Origin: Sinobacterium caligoides
Lineage (GTDB): Bacteria > Pseudomonadota > Gammaproteobacteria > Pseudomonadales > Sinobacteriaceae
Length of the DNA stretch: 64,000 bases
Direction of reading: 5' to 3'
NCBI RefSeq assembly: GCF_003752585.1
Contig: NZ_RKHR01000003.1
Span: 1,178,001-1,242,000, forward strand
Below, piece after piece: positions 35,367 through 44,134 of this stretch. Numbering within the stretch: the first letter of the stretch is position 1; every line of letters begins with the position of its first letter. The position numbers and the translations under genes are program-made. The notes under the pieces were generated by a model. The model saw nothing but the letters and a program-made list of their open reading frames with translations, was not told where the DNA came from and did not search any database.

Positions 35367-36839
35367 ATGACTAAGAAGTTGACCTTAGCTGAGGCCTTAT
35401 TGCCTGTTGTTGCCATGCTACTCTTATTGGGCATAGGTTATGGATACTACCATTTTCGCTCTGAGCCATTGCTTATCATTGCCACGATTATTGCAGGCCT
35501 GATAGCCCTACGCGCCGGTGTTAGCTGGGATAGCATGCATAAGGGCATCGTTGAAAAAATCAACGACGGCATGCCCGCCACACTGATCTTGATCTCAGTC
35601 GGCATGATGATCGGCACCTGGATGTTCTCAGGCACTATCCCGATGGTCATTTATTACGGCCTACAGTATATCAATCCAAACTATATTTTGATTATCGCCT
35701 GCCTCGGCTCTGCCATGGTGTCTATTATGACCGGTACTAGCTGGGGCGCCGTTGGCACCGTAGGCGTTGCCTTTATTGGCATTGCCACTGGCCTAGGTGT
35801 ATCACTACCGGCAGCCGCTGGTGCCATTATCTCTGGCGCCTTCTTTGGCGATAAGATCTCCCCTCTTTCCGATACCACCAACTTGGCACCAATAGCAGCC
35901 GGCTCAACATTGTATGAGCACATCGGACACATGCTTTACACCACGGTACCGGCATTGGTTTTATCGTTACTGGTATATTACTTTGTCGGCACAGGCGACT
36001 TTGTCACCAGCTCCACCACCATCGCAACACCAGAGAAAATGCGTATCATGCTGCAGAGCCTTGATACCATGTACCACTGGAACATTATCCTGATACTACC
36101 GCTAGTGATTGTCTTGGGCGGTGCCGTACTTAAGTGGCCAACTCTACCCGTGATGCTCGCCGCTTCATTCGTGGCCTTTCTATTAGGCTGCTGCATTCAA
36201 GGCTTCAGTGCTCAAGATGGCTTTAACTCAATGATTACTGGCTTTAACGTTTCAATGGTGCACCGTGAAGGCTTTGATAGTGGTGCGGTGATCTGGGATG
36301 TCACAAAACTGATTAACCGTGGCGGCATGATGTCGATGATGGCCACCACACTGATCGCCTTTTGCGCCTTCGCCTTCGCCGGCATCATGAGCAAGGCCGG
36401 TGCCCTCGAGGTCATTCTCGAGGCGCTAACGAGGCGTGTGAAGTCGACAGGCAGCCTCATTGCCACCACCGTCCTCTCATGTATTACCATGGCCGTTGTC
36501 ACTGGCTCGTCCTACCTATCGATTATCGTACCTGGCGAGATGTACCGCGATGTCTATCGTAAGCGGGGCTTAGCGGCCAAGAACCTCTCTCGCACCCTCG
36601 AGGACTCAGGCACCGTCATCGTACCGTTAGTGCCTTGGTCAATGGCCGGTGTCTATATGGCCTCGACCCTCGGTGTCCCCGTACTCGACTACTTACCCTG
36701 GGCTGTGCTGTGCTACACCGGCTTTATCTTTGCCATTATCTACGCCTACACCGACTTCAAGATCGAGAAGATTGCTCCCGAACCAGCTGTTACTGCTAGC
36801 ACTGACGCCGACGATAATACCGAACGCTCGCTAGCATAG
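35367..36839 (+). CDS. NhaC-family Na+/H+ antiporter
   Basis: The start is ATG 35367. The 490-residue polytopic protein has about 11 helices and the NhaC-type signatures MTGTSWGAVGTVGVAFIGIA and GAIISGAFFGDKISPLSDTT, the latter with the conserved Asp pair thought to handle cations. The C-terminal part has LEDSGTVIVPLVPWSMAGVY. It exchanges Na+ for H+ or, in some NhaC relatives, metabolites. It is 10 bp upstream of isoaspartyl dipeptidase and co-oriented, so transport of a dipeptide or amino acid is worth considering (inference). Confidence 0.92.
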   Translation: MTKKLTLAEALLPVVAMLLLLGIGYGYYHFRSEPLLIIATIIAGLIALRAGVSWDSMHKGIVEKINDGMPATLILISVGMMIGTWMFSGTIPMVIYYGLQYINPNYILIIACLGSAMVSIMTGTSWGAVGTVGVAFIGIATGLGVSLPAAAGAIISGAFFGDKISPLSDTTNLAPIAAGSTLYEHIGHMLYTTVPALVLSLLVYYFVGTGDFVTSSTTIATPEKMRIMLQSLDTMYHWNIILILPLVIVLGGAVLKWPTLPVMLAASFVAFLLGCCIQGFSAQDGFNSMITGFNVSMVHREGFDSGAVIWDVTKLINRGGMMSMMATTLIAFCAFAFAGIMSKAGALEVILEALTRRVKSTGSLIATTVLSCITMAVVTGSSYLSIIVPGEMYRDVYRKRGLAAKNLSRTLEDSGTVIVPLVPWSMAGVYMASTLGVPVLDYLPWAVLCYTGFIFAIIYAYTDFKIEKIAPEPAVTASTDADDNTERSLA

Positions 36840-36849
36840 AGAGAATACC

Positions 36850-38004
36850 ATGTCCTACTTATTGAAAAATGCCCGCCTTTACACGCCTGACGATCAGGGT
36901 ATCGTCGATATCTTAGTGATCGGCAACAAGATCCACGCCTATGCCGCCAAGCTGGCCCAACAGGTCTCGCTACCGGGACTGACGGCGATCGACCTTGAGG
37001 GACGCATTGTCACCCCCGGCCTGGTTGATCAACACGTCCACCTGATCGGTGGTGGCGGAGAAGGCGGCTTCGCCTCGCGAACGCCAGAAATACAGGTGTC
37101 AAACATCGTCAAGCACGGTGTAACTACGGTGTTAGGTCTGTTAGGCACCGACTCTGACACGCGGCACCCGGCGACACTCAATGCCAAGGCACGCGCCTTA
37201 ACAGAGGAAGGCATTAGCGCCTGGATGCTCACCGGTGCCTACAACATCCCTAGCCCGACGGTGACCGGTAGCGTACGTAACGATATCCTCTATGTAGAGC
37301 GCTGTATTGGGCTCAAGCTAGCCCTCTCAGATCACCGAGCCCCCCATGTTAGCTTCGATGAGTTTGTTCGTCTTGCCAGTGACTGCCGCATTGCAGGCAT
37401 ACTATCCGGCAAGGCGGGCACACTGACACTGCACATGGGCGGAGCACCCAGCCGTTTAGATCTGCTGTTCAAGGCCCAGAAGGATGCCGCCATACCGCCA
37501 CAACAGTTTATCCCCACCCACGTAAACCGCACCCAGGACCTCTATGCAGAGGCGTTGAGGTGGGCAAAGCTCGGCGGCCGTATCGATCTAACCGCCGGCT
37601 ACAACACCGGGGATAACTGTGTACATACGATAACAGCGTTAGAGATGGCCAAGGAGGCCGGTATCGACCCGCGCAATATCACGCTTTCTACCGACGCCCA
37701 GGGATCAATGCCTATCTTCAATGATAGCGGCGAGATGACCGGTATTGGTGTCGCAGAACAAGATAACTTATTAGCGTTACTGCAACAGCAGGTTAAGGCA
37801 GGCTTTAGCATCAGCGAGGCGTTGATACCGATTACCGTTAACGTCGCCGAATGGCTGAAGCTGCCCGCCAAGGGGCGGCTAGAGGTCGGCTACGACGCCG
37901 ACTTGATCATTCTAAATGACGACCTGAGCCTTGATCAAACCTGGGCCAAAGGCCAGTGTGTATTCAAAGATGGTCAGAGCTTAATTAAGAATATGTTCGA
38001 GTAG
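36850..38004 (+). CDS. iadA: Isoaspartyl dipeptidase
   Basis: The 384-residue amidohydrolase begins with LLKNARLYTPDDQGIVDILV and has the metal motif VDQHVHLIGGGGEGG. Further marks are HGVTTVLGLLGTDSD, the GKAGTLTLHMG segment, PTHVNRTQDLY and catalytic-Asp LSTDAQGSMP. These are the hallmarks of IadA, which cleaves beta-aspartyl dipeptides from damaged proteins at a binuclear zinc centre. The length is standard. It follows the antiporter by 10 bp in one operon. A 3' fragment of a second copy is found at 38935. Confidence 0.95.
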   Translation: MSYLLKNARLYTPDDQGIVDILVIGNKIHAYAAKLAQQVSLPGLTAIDLEGRIVTPGLVDQHVHLIGGGGEGGFASRTPEIQVSNIVKHGVTTVLGLLGTDSDTRHPATLNAKARALTEEGISAWMLTGAYNIPSPTVTGSVRNDILYVERCIGLKLALSDHRAPHVSFDEFVRLASDCRIAGILSGKAGTLTLHMGGAPSRLDLLFKAQKDAAIPPQQFIPTHVNRTQDLYAEALRWAKLGGRIDLTAGYNTGDNCVHTITALEMAKEAGIDPRNITLSTDAQGSMPIFNDSGEMTGIGVAEQDNLLALLQQQVKAGFSISEALIPITVNVAEWLKLPAKGRLEVGYDADLIILNDDLSLDQTWAKGQCVFKDGQSLIKNMFE

Positions 38005-38020
38005 CTCCGCGACGATCAAT

Positions 38021-38056
38021 AACCCTAATGGTAAAGGATTCCGTTAGGGTTAAAAC
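38021..38056 (+). terminator. Hairpin after iadA
   Basis: AACCCTAATGG...CCGTTAGGGTT forms a long stem just past the stop. The same hairpin in a variant form is copied with the iadA relic at ~39128-39152. Confidence 0.7.
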
Positions 38057-38097
38057 CAAAGAGCAAGAATCAACGATTACGAAAATCTTACTGCATC

Positions 38098-38574
38098 TCA
38101 CTGATTAAATGTAATCTTGGCATAGACATTCGATATCGCAGGCTTGCCATCAACCGCAACAATACGCATTTCCTCTTTACTCCTTGAGCTAATAATTACG
38201 CGCCCGCCCATCATGACCTCTTCAATCATGGTGCTTGATGCCTCGGCAGACTTACCATCTTTAGAGATGGTATAAGACTCATCCTCAACATCAAAAGTAA
38301 ACTCAGCTGGTAATGACCAAGTCTGACTTAACTGCTCTCTATATTGCGTCACACCCATTTCCATCCTACCTCCCATGTTGGCAGGCAAGTCGATAACGAT
38401 AACAGCATCACTCGTAAAGAATGATGTCAATTTAACAGAATCCCTATCACGGCCTGCAGACTTAATAGCATCCAACATCTCTTTCACCTCAGGCCCAGAA
38501 ATGGTTCTGTCAGTCAAGGAGTAGTTAAAAAACAAAACAATAGCTACTAATATAAAGATTATTCTCAGCTTCAT
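38098..38574 (-). CDS. Exported NTF2/SnoaL-like protein
   Basis: A 158-residue protein with an N-terminal hydrophobic segment (LRIIFILVAIVLFFNYSL), either an anchor or a signal. The remainder is like NTF2/SnoaL cones: EVKEMLDAIKSAGRDRDSVKL, FFTSDAVIVIDLP, YREQLSQTWSLP, FTFDVEDESYTIS and SRSKEEMRIVAVDGKPAI. In this fold a cavity binds a small ligand, but without a catalytic pattern the function is unknown. It lies between iadA and its relic. Confidence 0.7.
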   Translation of the reverse strand: MKLRIIFILVAIVLFFNYSLTDRTISGPEVKEMLDAIKSAGRDRDSVKLTSFFTSDAVIVIDLPANMGGRMEMGVTQYREQLSQTWSLPAEFTFDVEDESYTISKDGKSAEASSTMIEEVMMGGRVIISSRSKEEMRIVAVDGKPAISNVYAKITFNQ

Positions 38575-38869
38575 TACGCTTTCCTTAGGTAGAACTTATT
38601 TATTTTTATAACGACAGCACTATCAACTAAGCCGTAAAACCTAAGTAAAGGCACAGCTGATTCTGCATTGATACGATATAGCATTAGAGCTGCCTAAAAT
38701 TTAGACAGAATATTCATTGTTATGATGAATTGTAGATTACCGCACTTATTACCCCGTGGGAAGCCACAGGCTGCTAATAAGAAACTCAGTAATATTGAAA
38801 AATCACATAAATAGCTAGAGACGCTAGCGCATCAAATTTATATCAACCGCCGTTATCTTTATGACTTAC

Positions 38870-39152
38870 GCGAACACAGCCCCCAAGATAATGGGTCGTA
38901 GTTCTTATTCACAGTTTTTTCTTATCACCTTTATATACCGTGAACGTCACCGAAAGGCTGAAACTGCCCGCCAAGGGCCGGCTAGAGGTAGGCTACGACC
39001 CCGACTTGATCATTCTGAATGACGACCTGAGCCTTGATCAAACCTGGGCCAAAGGCCAGTGTGTATTTAAAGATGGTCAGAGTTTAGTTAAGAACATGTT
39101 CGAATAGCTCCGTGACGATCAAAAATCCTAACGACAAAGGATTCCGTTAGGG
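38870..39152 (+). pseudogene. Composite relic: DUF2007 fragment joined to the iadA 3' end
   Basis: 38935-39106 is a close copy of the last ~57 codons of iadA (ERLKLPAKGRLEVGY..., then LIILNDDLSLDQTWAKGQC) including stop, downstream bases and hairpin. Immediately left of it, 38880-38934 resembles DNA inside the DUF2007 gene near 39945-40010 (shared GGTCGTAGTT and TTTTTTCT stretches). It has no start codon and no complete domain. Confidence 0.85.
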
Positions 39153-39175
39153 AAAACTCACTCGTAAAATCCCGC

Positions 39176-39811
39176 TTAACCGCCCGCTCTATTCGACCCA
39201 GACAGCATTACAGCGGCACCAATGAACACCCCTCCTGTCAGCTTATTAAACAGCCTCGCCCGACCCCTTGTTGAGAGCCAGTGCCTAGACCGAAGCCCTA
39301 AGTAGGCATAAGCGAGTAACCACAACGTCTCAAGAATAGCGAAAGTACTGACGAAAACGAGATATTGAAACAACAGCGGCTCTGATGTGTTAATAAACTG
39401 AGGGAATAAAGCAGTAAAGAAAACGATGGCCTTAGGGTTGCTTATGCCGACAATAAAGCCCGCTGAGAAATTAGAAAGATTATCAGAGCGAGTCGAATGA
39501 GCCGGTGTATCAATAGAAAAAGAGCTCTCTTTAGAGGCCAGAGCTCTTACCCCTAAGTAAATCAGGTAGGCCGCACCAAGCCACTTGATGATGCTAAATG
39601 CGAGCTCCGAGCTTGCAATAACAACTCCTAAGCCGGTAAACGATAAAGTCAGAATAACGACGATAGCTGTAAGACTGCCCATCGCCGTCAATACCGCAGC
39701 AGCAAACCCCTCTACGACCGATTTACTGACACACAGGAAAATACTCGGCCCTGGCATCGCTGTTAACACCAAGATGGCAACCACATAATAACCCCATATT
39801 TCTGTACTCAT
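39176..39811 (-). CDS. LysE/RhtB-family amino-acid exporter
   Basis: A 211-residue protein with six predicted helices and the family signature AMPGPSIFLCVSKSVVEGFAA near the N-terminus. IKWLGAAYLIYLGVRAL and the NPKAIVFFTALFPQFI helix follow, all characteristic of LysE/RhtB. Such proteins export amino acids such as homoserine, threonine or lysine; specificity is unknown. Inner membrane. Confidence 0.93.
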   Translation of the reverse strand: MSTEIWGYYVVAILVLTAMPGPSIFLCVSKSVVEGFAAAVLTAMGSLTAIVVILTLSFTGLGVVIASSELAFSIIKWLGAAYLIYLGVRALASKESSFSIDTPAHSTRSDNLSNFSAGFIVGISNPKAIVFFTALFPQFINTSEPLLFQYLVFVSTFAILETLWLLAYAYLGLRSRHWLSTRGRARLFNKLTGGVFIGAAVMLSGSNRAGG

Positions 39812-39877
39812 ACGATCCCTCTATTAGTACGCTGACACATCGCTGCGCCACATCCACATTATACTCTATATGCTGAC

Positions 39878-40246
39878 TTACTGTGTGAAAACACCCTGCT
39901 GGTATGCCCATGCGATAAAAATACCGACACATGACAACACAACAGCCAACATAATTCGGTCGTAGTTTTTATTGGCAGATTTTTTCTGCTCATCTTCTAT
40001 ATATTGATAATAACCACTGACATCGATAGCGGTTGTTACCTCATGAGCCTCATCTTTCAGCAATAGCACTGCATCCTCGTGTTGATGATCTAAACAGACC
40101 CAGACCGTGTACTTATTCGCATAGACAAAGCCGAGGGCTGGACCGGTGTCTTCACTACCGATGAAAACTGGGATACCCGCAAGCTCAAAACGAAGCTTGA
40201 TGTTGGTGGCCTCCGTCTTTTCGGTGGTATGGAATAGTATTTTCAT
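39878..40246 (-). CDS. DUF2007 protein with C-terminal membrane helix
   Basis: A 122-residue protein whose first ~70 residues match DUF2007 (a PII-like small fold): TEATNIKLRFELAGIPVFIG and YANKYTVWVCLDHQHEDAV. A linker (DEQKKSANKNYD) and one membrane helix (LAVVLSCVGIFIAWAYQ) end the protein. Role unknown. A fragment of a related gene sits at 38.9 kb. Confidence 0.82.
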   Translation of the reverse strand: MKILFHTTEKTEATNIKLRFELAGIPVFIGSEDTGPALGFVYANKYTVWVCLDHQHEDAVLLLKDEAHEVTTAIDVSGYYQYIEDEQKKSANKNYDRIMLAVVLSCVGIFIAWAYQQGVFTQ

Positions 40247-40564
40247 TCTGTCAGTCTCGCAGCATAATTGACTGCAGCTGAAAGCCTATTTCAGAGGCAG
40301 CATATTGTTATTTTATTATTTCAATTAGGCGAAAATAACAGAAATTTAGCGCCTTAGCCACCTTGATAGTAGCCTCGGCTAAAACGAAAGAACAGTTTCT
40401 ATATGAGATTGCGTCAGACTTAAAAAAGCATCTATGAGGAGATAAAGTTTAATCCCTTTACACTCCCATTGTAAATTAAACAGCTGCCCAGTGTTGAGTG
40501 ACGATGGCCATCGTTATGATTGACAGCCTTTGCAGCAATACAGAAAGCCCGTGCGGCCTCCCGG
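40247..40564. other. Intergenic region
   Basis: 318 bp with no supported gene or obvious signal. Confidence 0.35.
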
Positions 40565-41590
40565 CTAAGGTAACAACCGATTGACCACGGGCACCTTGGC
40601 CAACAACCAGGTGAGCGCAAGCGCCACCATCAGCGTCACGACACTGATCGCACTGATAGCCAGCCAATCGGTGCCAAACCAGGCGTAGAAGCCGTTATCG
40701 AGTTGGCGTACTGGGATCAAAAGAATCGGGTGGATCAAGTAGATACCGAGGCTGTACTTACCGACAGTATTCACCGGTGCAGCAAAACGCTGCTCCAAAC
40801 GAGGTGCAAAGTGCTGGCAGAGCACGAAGATCATACCGCCTATTAGCACCGTATTAATGGTTTTGTAGCCCATAAAGAAGCCGCTGTACTCATGGGTCTG
40901 CTGGGCAATCGCCCAGGTACCGATGATGTCGATGACAATCCAGCTCAGCCCGGCGATGACCCAGTATTTGAGCTCCTTGCTGTTATCCCGGTTATGTAAG
41001 AACCAGCCCAGAATCAAATAACCACTGTACAACACTATGTTCTGAGCAATGGCCGTCTCTATCTTCAGCATAAAGATCGAAGTTAGGAATAACCAGGCTG
41101 CGATCAACAACTTAACTTGCTCCCGCGTCATCACACGCAATACAGGAATCAGCAGCGGAATAACAAAATACAACGGGATGAAGTCGTAGAAAAACCACAG
41201 GTGGTACCAGACCGGGGTATTATTGGCGGCAATCAGCGTATCGGCTGCCACGGCACTGCTCCAACCATCGCCGCTGTAACCGGTGATCAGGCTGTAGATC
41301 ACCGTCCAAGCGAGGAAGGGTATCAGTACCTTCATCAACCGACGCGACAGATAATACCGACAGTCGAAAGGGCGCTTATCCGACAGCAATAACGCACCAC
41401 TGATCATCATAAACACCGGCACGGCCCAGCGAGTCGCGCTGTTATAGGTCACCGTCGCCAACCACTCACTGACAGGAATCTGACCATAGAGCTCTCGCAT
41501 CGGGCCCAGTACATGGATGATGATGACGGCGATCGTCGCGACACAACGCAACAGGTTAAGATAGAAGTAGGACGGTTTTGCTTCTGACAT
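40565..41590 (-). CDS. Acyltransferase family 3 (O-acetyltransferase)
   Basis: A 341-residue polytopic protein with about ten helices. The family signature FYLNLLRCVATIAVIIIHVLG (RxxA...H) lies near residue 15, with FMMISGALLL, the PFLAWTVIYSLI helix, WYHLWFFYDFIPLYFVIPLL, and the later SLGIYLIHPILL. WecH and OatA-like proteins of this family move acetyl groups to polysaccharide hydroxyls. The target here is unknown. No polysaccharide cluster is adjacent. Confidence 0.92.
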   Translation of the reverse strand: MSEAKPSYFYLNLLRCVATIAVIIIHVLGPMRELYGQIPVSEWLATVTYNSATRWAVPVFMMISGALLLSDKRPFDCRYYLSRRLMKVLIPFLAWTVIYSLITGYSGDGWSSAVAADTLIAANNTPVWYHLWFFYDFIPLYFVIPLLIPVLRVMTREQVKLLIAAWLFLTSIFMLKIETAIAQNIVLYSGYLILGWFLHNRDNSKELKYWVIAGLSWIVIDIIGTWAIAQQTHEYSGFFMGYKTINTVLIGGMIFVLCQHFAPRLEQRFAAPVNTVGKYSLGIYLIHPILLIPVRQLDNGFYAWFGTDWLAISAISVVTLMVALALTWLLAKVPVVNRLLP

Positions 41591-42019
41591 ATCGAATGCT
41601 TAATGCTTAAACGTGAATAAATAAGACCGCATAGTAGAACAAACAGTTCAAATCATTGCCAGCCGCTAGCCTGAGCTAAATCAAAGCCAGCACAACAGAA
41701 TTATCAGTAATAACACGCACTCTATCAATGGCGGCAGCCTGCTTTTCTTCTCGAAAACAGGAAGAAAATAATGCAAACAGTTGATCAGAAGGGACTATCA
41801 TCAGCTAACGATAATGAACGAGGAGAGCTTATACGAAAGGGAATTATACTGAGAGGACTTATACGTAGATGGATACTCCCTAGACACAAATATAGTGTTA
41901 GACCACTGAAACTCATCAAAAGGTAGCCGCCTTGCACAGCGGCTTAAATAGATACTTTTAAAGATCTATGGGGCAACGCCAAAGCCCCCCGACGCCTACC
42001 CTGCTAATGACGCTAGGGC
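41591..42019. other. Intergenic region with a small candidate ORF
   Basis: 429 bp upstream of acyltransferase-3 and downstream of the receptor. It holds the small ORF at 41771-41926 and a hairpin at 41923-41945 (AGCCGC...GCGGCT). Confidence 0.5.
41771..41926 (+). CDS. Candidate small basic protein (51 aa)
   Basis: ATG 41771 is preceded by AGGAAG about eight bases upstream. The product has an acidic/polar start (MQTVDQKGLSSANDNERGE) and a basic tail rich in Arg and Lys (LIRRWILPRHKYSVRP). The stop codon is at the base of a hairpin that could terminate transcription. The DNA contains an internal near-repeat (GAGAGCTTATACG, GAGAGGACTTATACG). It could be chance; no homologue is known to me. Confidence 0.35.
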   Translation: MQTVDQKGLSSANDNERGELIRKGIILRGLIRRWILPRHKYSVRPLKLIKR

Positions 42020-44134
42020 TTAGTTAGAGTAGATGATTAAGGTTGTGAAGAAAAAGAAGCCGCATAGCACTGGCCAGTACAGTGTTTTGGGGATGAGGTT
42101 ATCACGGTAATCAATGACCTTCACTTTGATAGGTAGCGAGAATAATATCGCATTCAACACAACCATAAGAATCATCACATAGCTGACAAGGAAGAAGTAC
42201 TCGAGATAGATCATTCTACTGGTACCTACATGGTTTCGCAGCTGAACATGAGAGATCAGTGATACGAAAAACAGCGCCGAGCTCGAGGACAAGACAGAGG
42301 ATGCACTAAAGCCAAGCCGCTCTGGCTTATCCGTATTAGCGGAAGTAGTCACCAACACACCAAACAGCATCAACAATACAACCAACACCGGGAATAGGTA
42401 GGAGATAAATGGGTCGATAAAATTTCTTCTCAATGAAATATTAAAATACAACTCAGGCCGCATATCTTTGCTGAGATGGGCCGGCATACCAAAGTTAGTA
42501 TTATATTGATTAGTACGAAAGCCATAGAATGTTTTCTCTATAGACCAGCCGTTAATAACAAACTCTTTTTCTAGCCCCGGCAGCGCACTGGGGTTAATAT
42601 TTTCATAGGAATCCAGCATAGGCGTCAACACAACATTCCTTTCAAAGTCGGTATGCCAAACTCTTATCCAAACAAGCTGTTGATCAAAAGGATAATGATC
42701 ATAATTGAACTTCTCCCTGAAGACTCCCTCGAAGTGCCAGCCAACGATCAAGAATTTATCATCTTTATGCTCATAAGATTTTTTTATGCTAATTGTTTCA
42801 GCCTCAGGAAAGACAACGCCATGGTTTATATCATCCGGCGAGAGCGTTGTTTTGATCGGGTATTGTTGCCACACATAACCTGATATCTTTATATTATAGG
42901 CAGTTACAAACTCCATAGACTGGATAAATAAACTGGTAGGCACGAATATTGGCGGAGATTTATGATGACTCATTGTCTCGATATTGTAGTCAAGTTTTAC
43001 ACGTCGAATAGATGCCTTGTTATGAACCCTGTCTTGAATAAACGTGTCCTCAGTATAAGTACTATAGAATTGATTCCATATATAGAGTGTACCTGTGGTA
43101 AAGATCGCCGAAATAACGAAGCTTGAGCACCACAAATGGACCGGCTTCAGGTCATCATACTTCGATATAACAAAAACAATCCATAATATTGACGTGAGTA
43201 CTAACAAGCTGGATAGGGGTAAGTATTGACTAATTTCCCCCCAGGCACTCTTTTCGTGTACATCGTCAACTAACTTTTTGTGGGTATCTTTATTGATAAA
43301 GGTCACCACATACCAGCCAGTATTAGCAAGCTTTCTACTATGAACCCAAGAGTCTTTACCATTAAAACGGACTTGTTTTGACCAGGTTTTAGACGCAGTT
43401 AACTCAATACTATTGAGTAGCTTTTTAATATTAACAATGCTTTTAGTATCCATGCTGTTGTAGAGGATATTTCTTTTAGCATCCATCAATATAAAGTAAC
43501 TATCATTACCAAGATCATTTTTATTGATTTCGTTGATTATTTTTTTAATGCAATAGTTCGAATAACCAACACCTAACTGGTGACCACCGACAACGATGGG
43601 GACTTCATACTTTATGGCATCACACTTTGATATTTCGTCATAAACGGGTGGTAGCCATTGCGCAATATTATGATCAAATATATCACCACTACTTTCAAAG
43701 CTTTGCTTAATAGAATAGTCGTAATAATCATCAACATTGGCTTGTTTATAGCTATCATTCGCCCTGTATATATAAGGCGAGAATAGGCGTATTGACTCGC
43801 TCAGCGCATAGGGAAAAAAATTGATACCTATGCCAGAAATCCCTTCACTAATAACACTCAAATTGTTCAGTTTACCCCAAATCTCTTCTTTGTTGAGCGT
43901 TATGGTTTGCATCTCATAATTTAGCCGCAACGTTACATTTTGCGCTTTATCGAACATATCATCAATACGCTCTGATACCTTTTCGTTGACCGCCCTAGAT
44001 GACTGCTCTATATGCTGATTAGCTTCATGGTAGAGAGCTATTAGCATATAGGTATAGAACAGCGTAAACAGCGTTGCGGTTATCGACAATGTTAAAACAA
44101 TGGACTTTGTGCGCCTAGCAAATTTGATCTTCAC
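42020..44134 (-). CDS. dCache sensor fused to a pentameric ligand-gated ion channel
   Basis: A 704-residue protein. TM1 at ~12-35 is followed by an extracytoplasmic dCache-like region (~40-295, with GYSNYCIKKIINEI and a NTGWYVVTFI end strand). TM2 (~307-325) and TM3 (~334-353) come next. Residues ~375-570 are a beta-sandwich with the Pro-loop YPFDQQLVWIRVW at 481-493, equivalent to the FPFDxQ of Cys-loop receptors. Four helices follow: M1 ~575-598, M2 ~606-630 (Ser-rich, pore-lining), M3 ~640-667 and M4 ~684-703. The topology is consistent, with the Cache and channel domains both outside. It is coupled by GTGA overlap (GTG start, SD CGGAGA) to a periplasmic binding protein. Ligand and ion are unknown. 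Confidence 0.85.
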   Translation of the reverse strand: MKIKFARRTKSIVLTLSITATLFTLFYTYMLIALYHEANQHIEQSSRAVNEKVSERIDDMFDKAQNVTLRLNYEMQTITLNKEEIWGKLNNLSVISEGISGIGINFFPYALSESIRLFSPYIYRANDSYKQANVDDYYDYSIKQSFESSGDIFDHNIAQWLPPVYDEISKCDAIKYEVPIVVGGHQLGVGYSNYCIKKIINEINKNDLGNDSYFILMDAKRNILYNSMDTKSIVNIKKLLNSIELTASKTWSKQVRFNGKDSWVHSRKLANTGWYVVTFINKDTHKKLVDDVHEKSAWGEISQYLPLSSLLVLTSILWIVFVISKYDDLKPVHLWCSSFVISAIFTTGTLYIWNQFYSTYTEDTFIQDRVHNKASIRRVKLDYNIETMSHHKSPPIFVPTSLFIQSMEFVTAYNIKISGYVWQQYPIKTTLSPDDINHGVVFPEAETISIKKSYEHKDDKFLIVGWHFEGVFREKFNYDHYPFDQQLVWIRVWHTDFERNVVLTPMLDSYENINPSALPGLEKEFVINGWSIEKTFYGFRTNQYNTNFGMPAHLSKDMRPELYFNISLRRNFIDPFISYLFPVLVVLLMLFGVLVTTSANTDKPERLGFSASSVLSSSSALFFVSLISHVQLRNHVGTSRMIYLEYFFLVSYVMILMVVLNAILFSLPIKVKVIDYRDNLIPKTLYWPVLCGFFFFTTLIIYSN

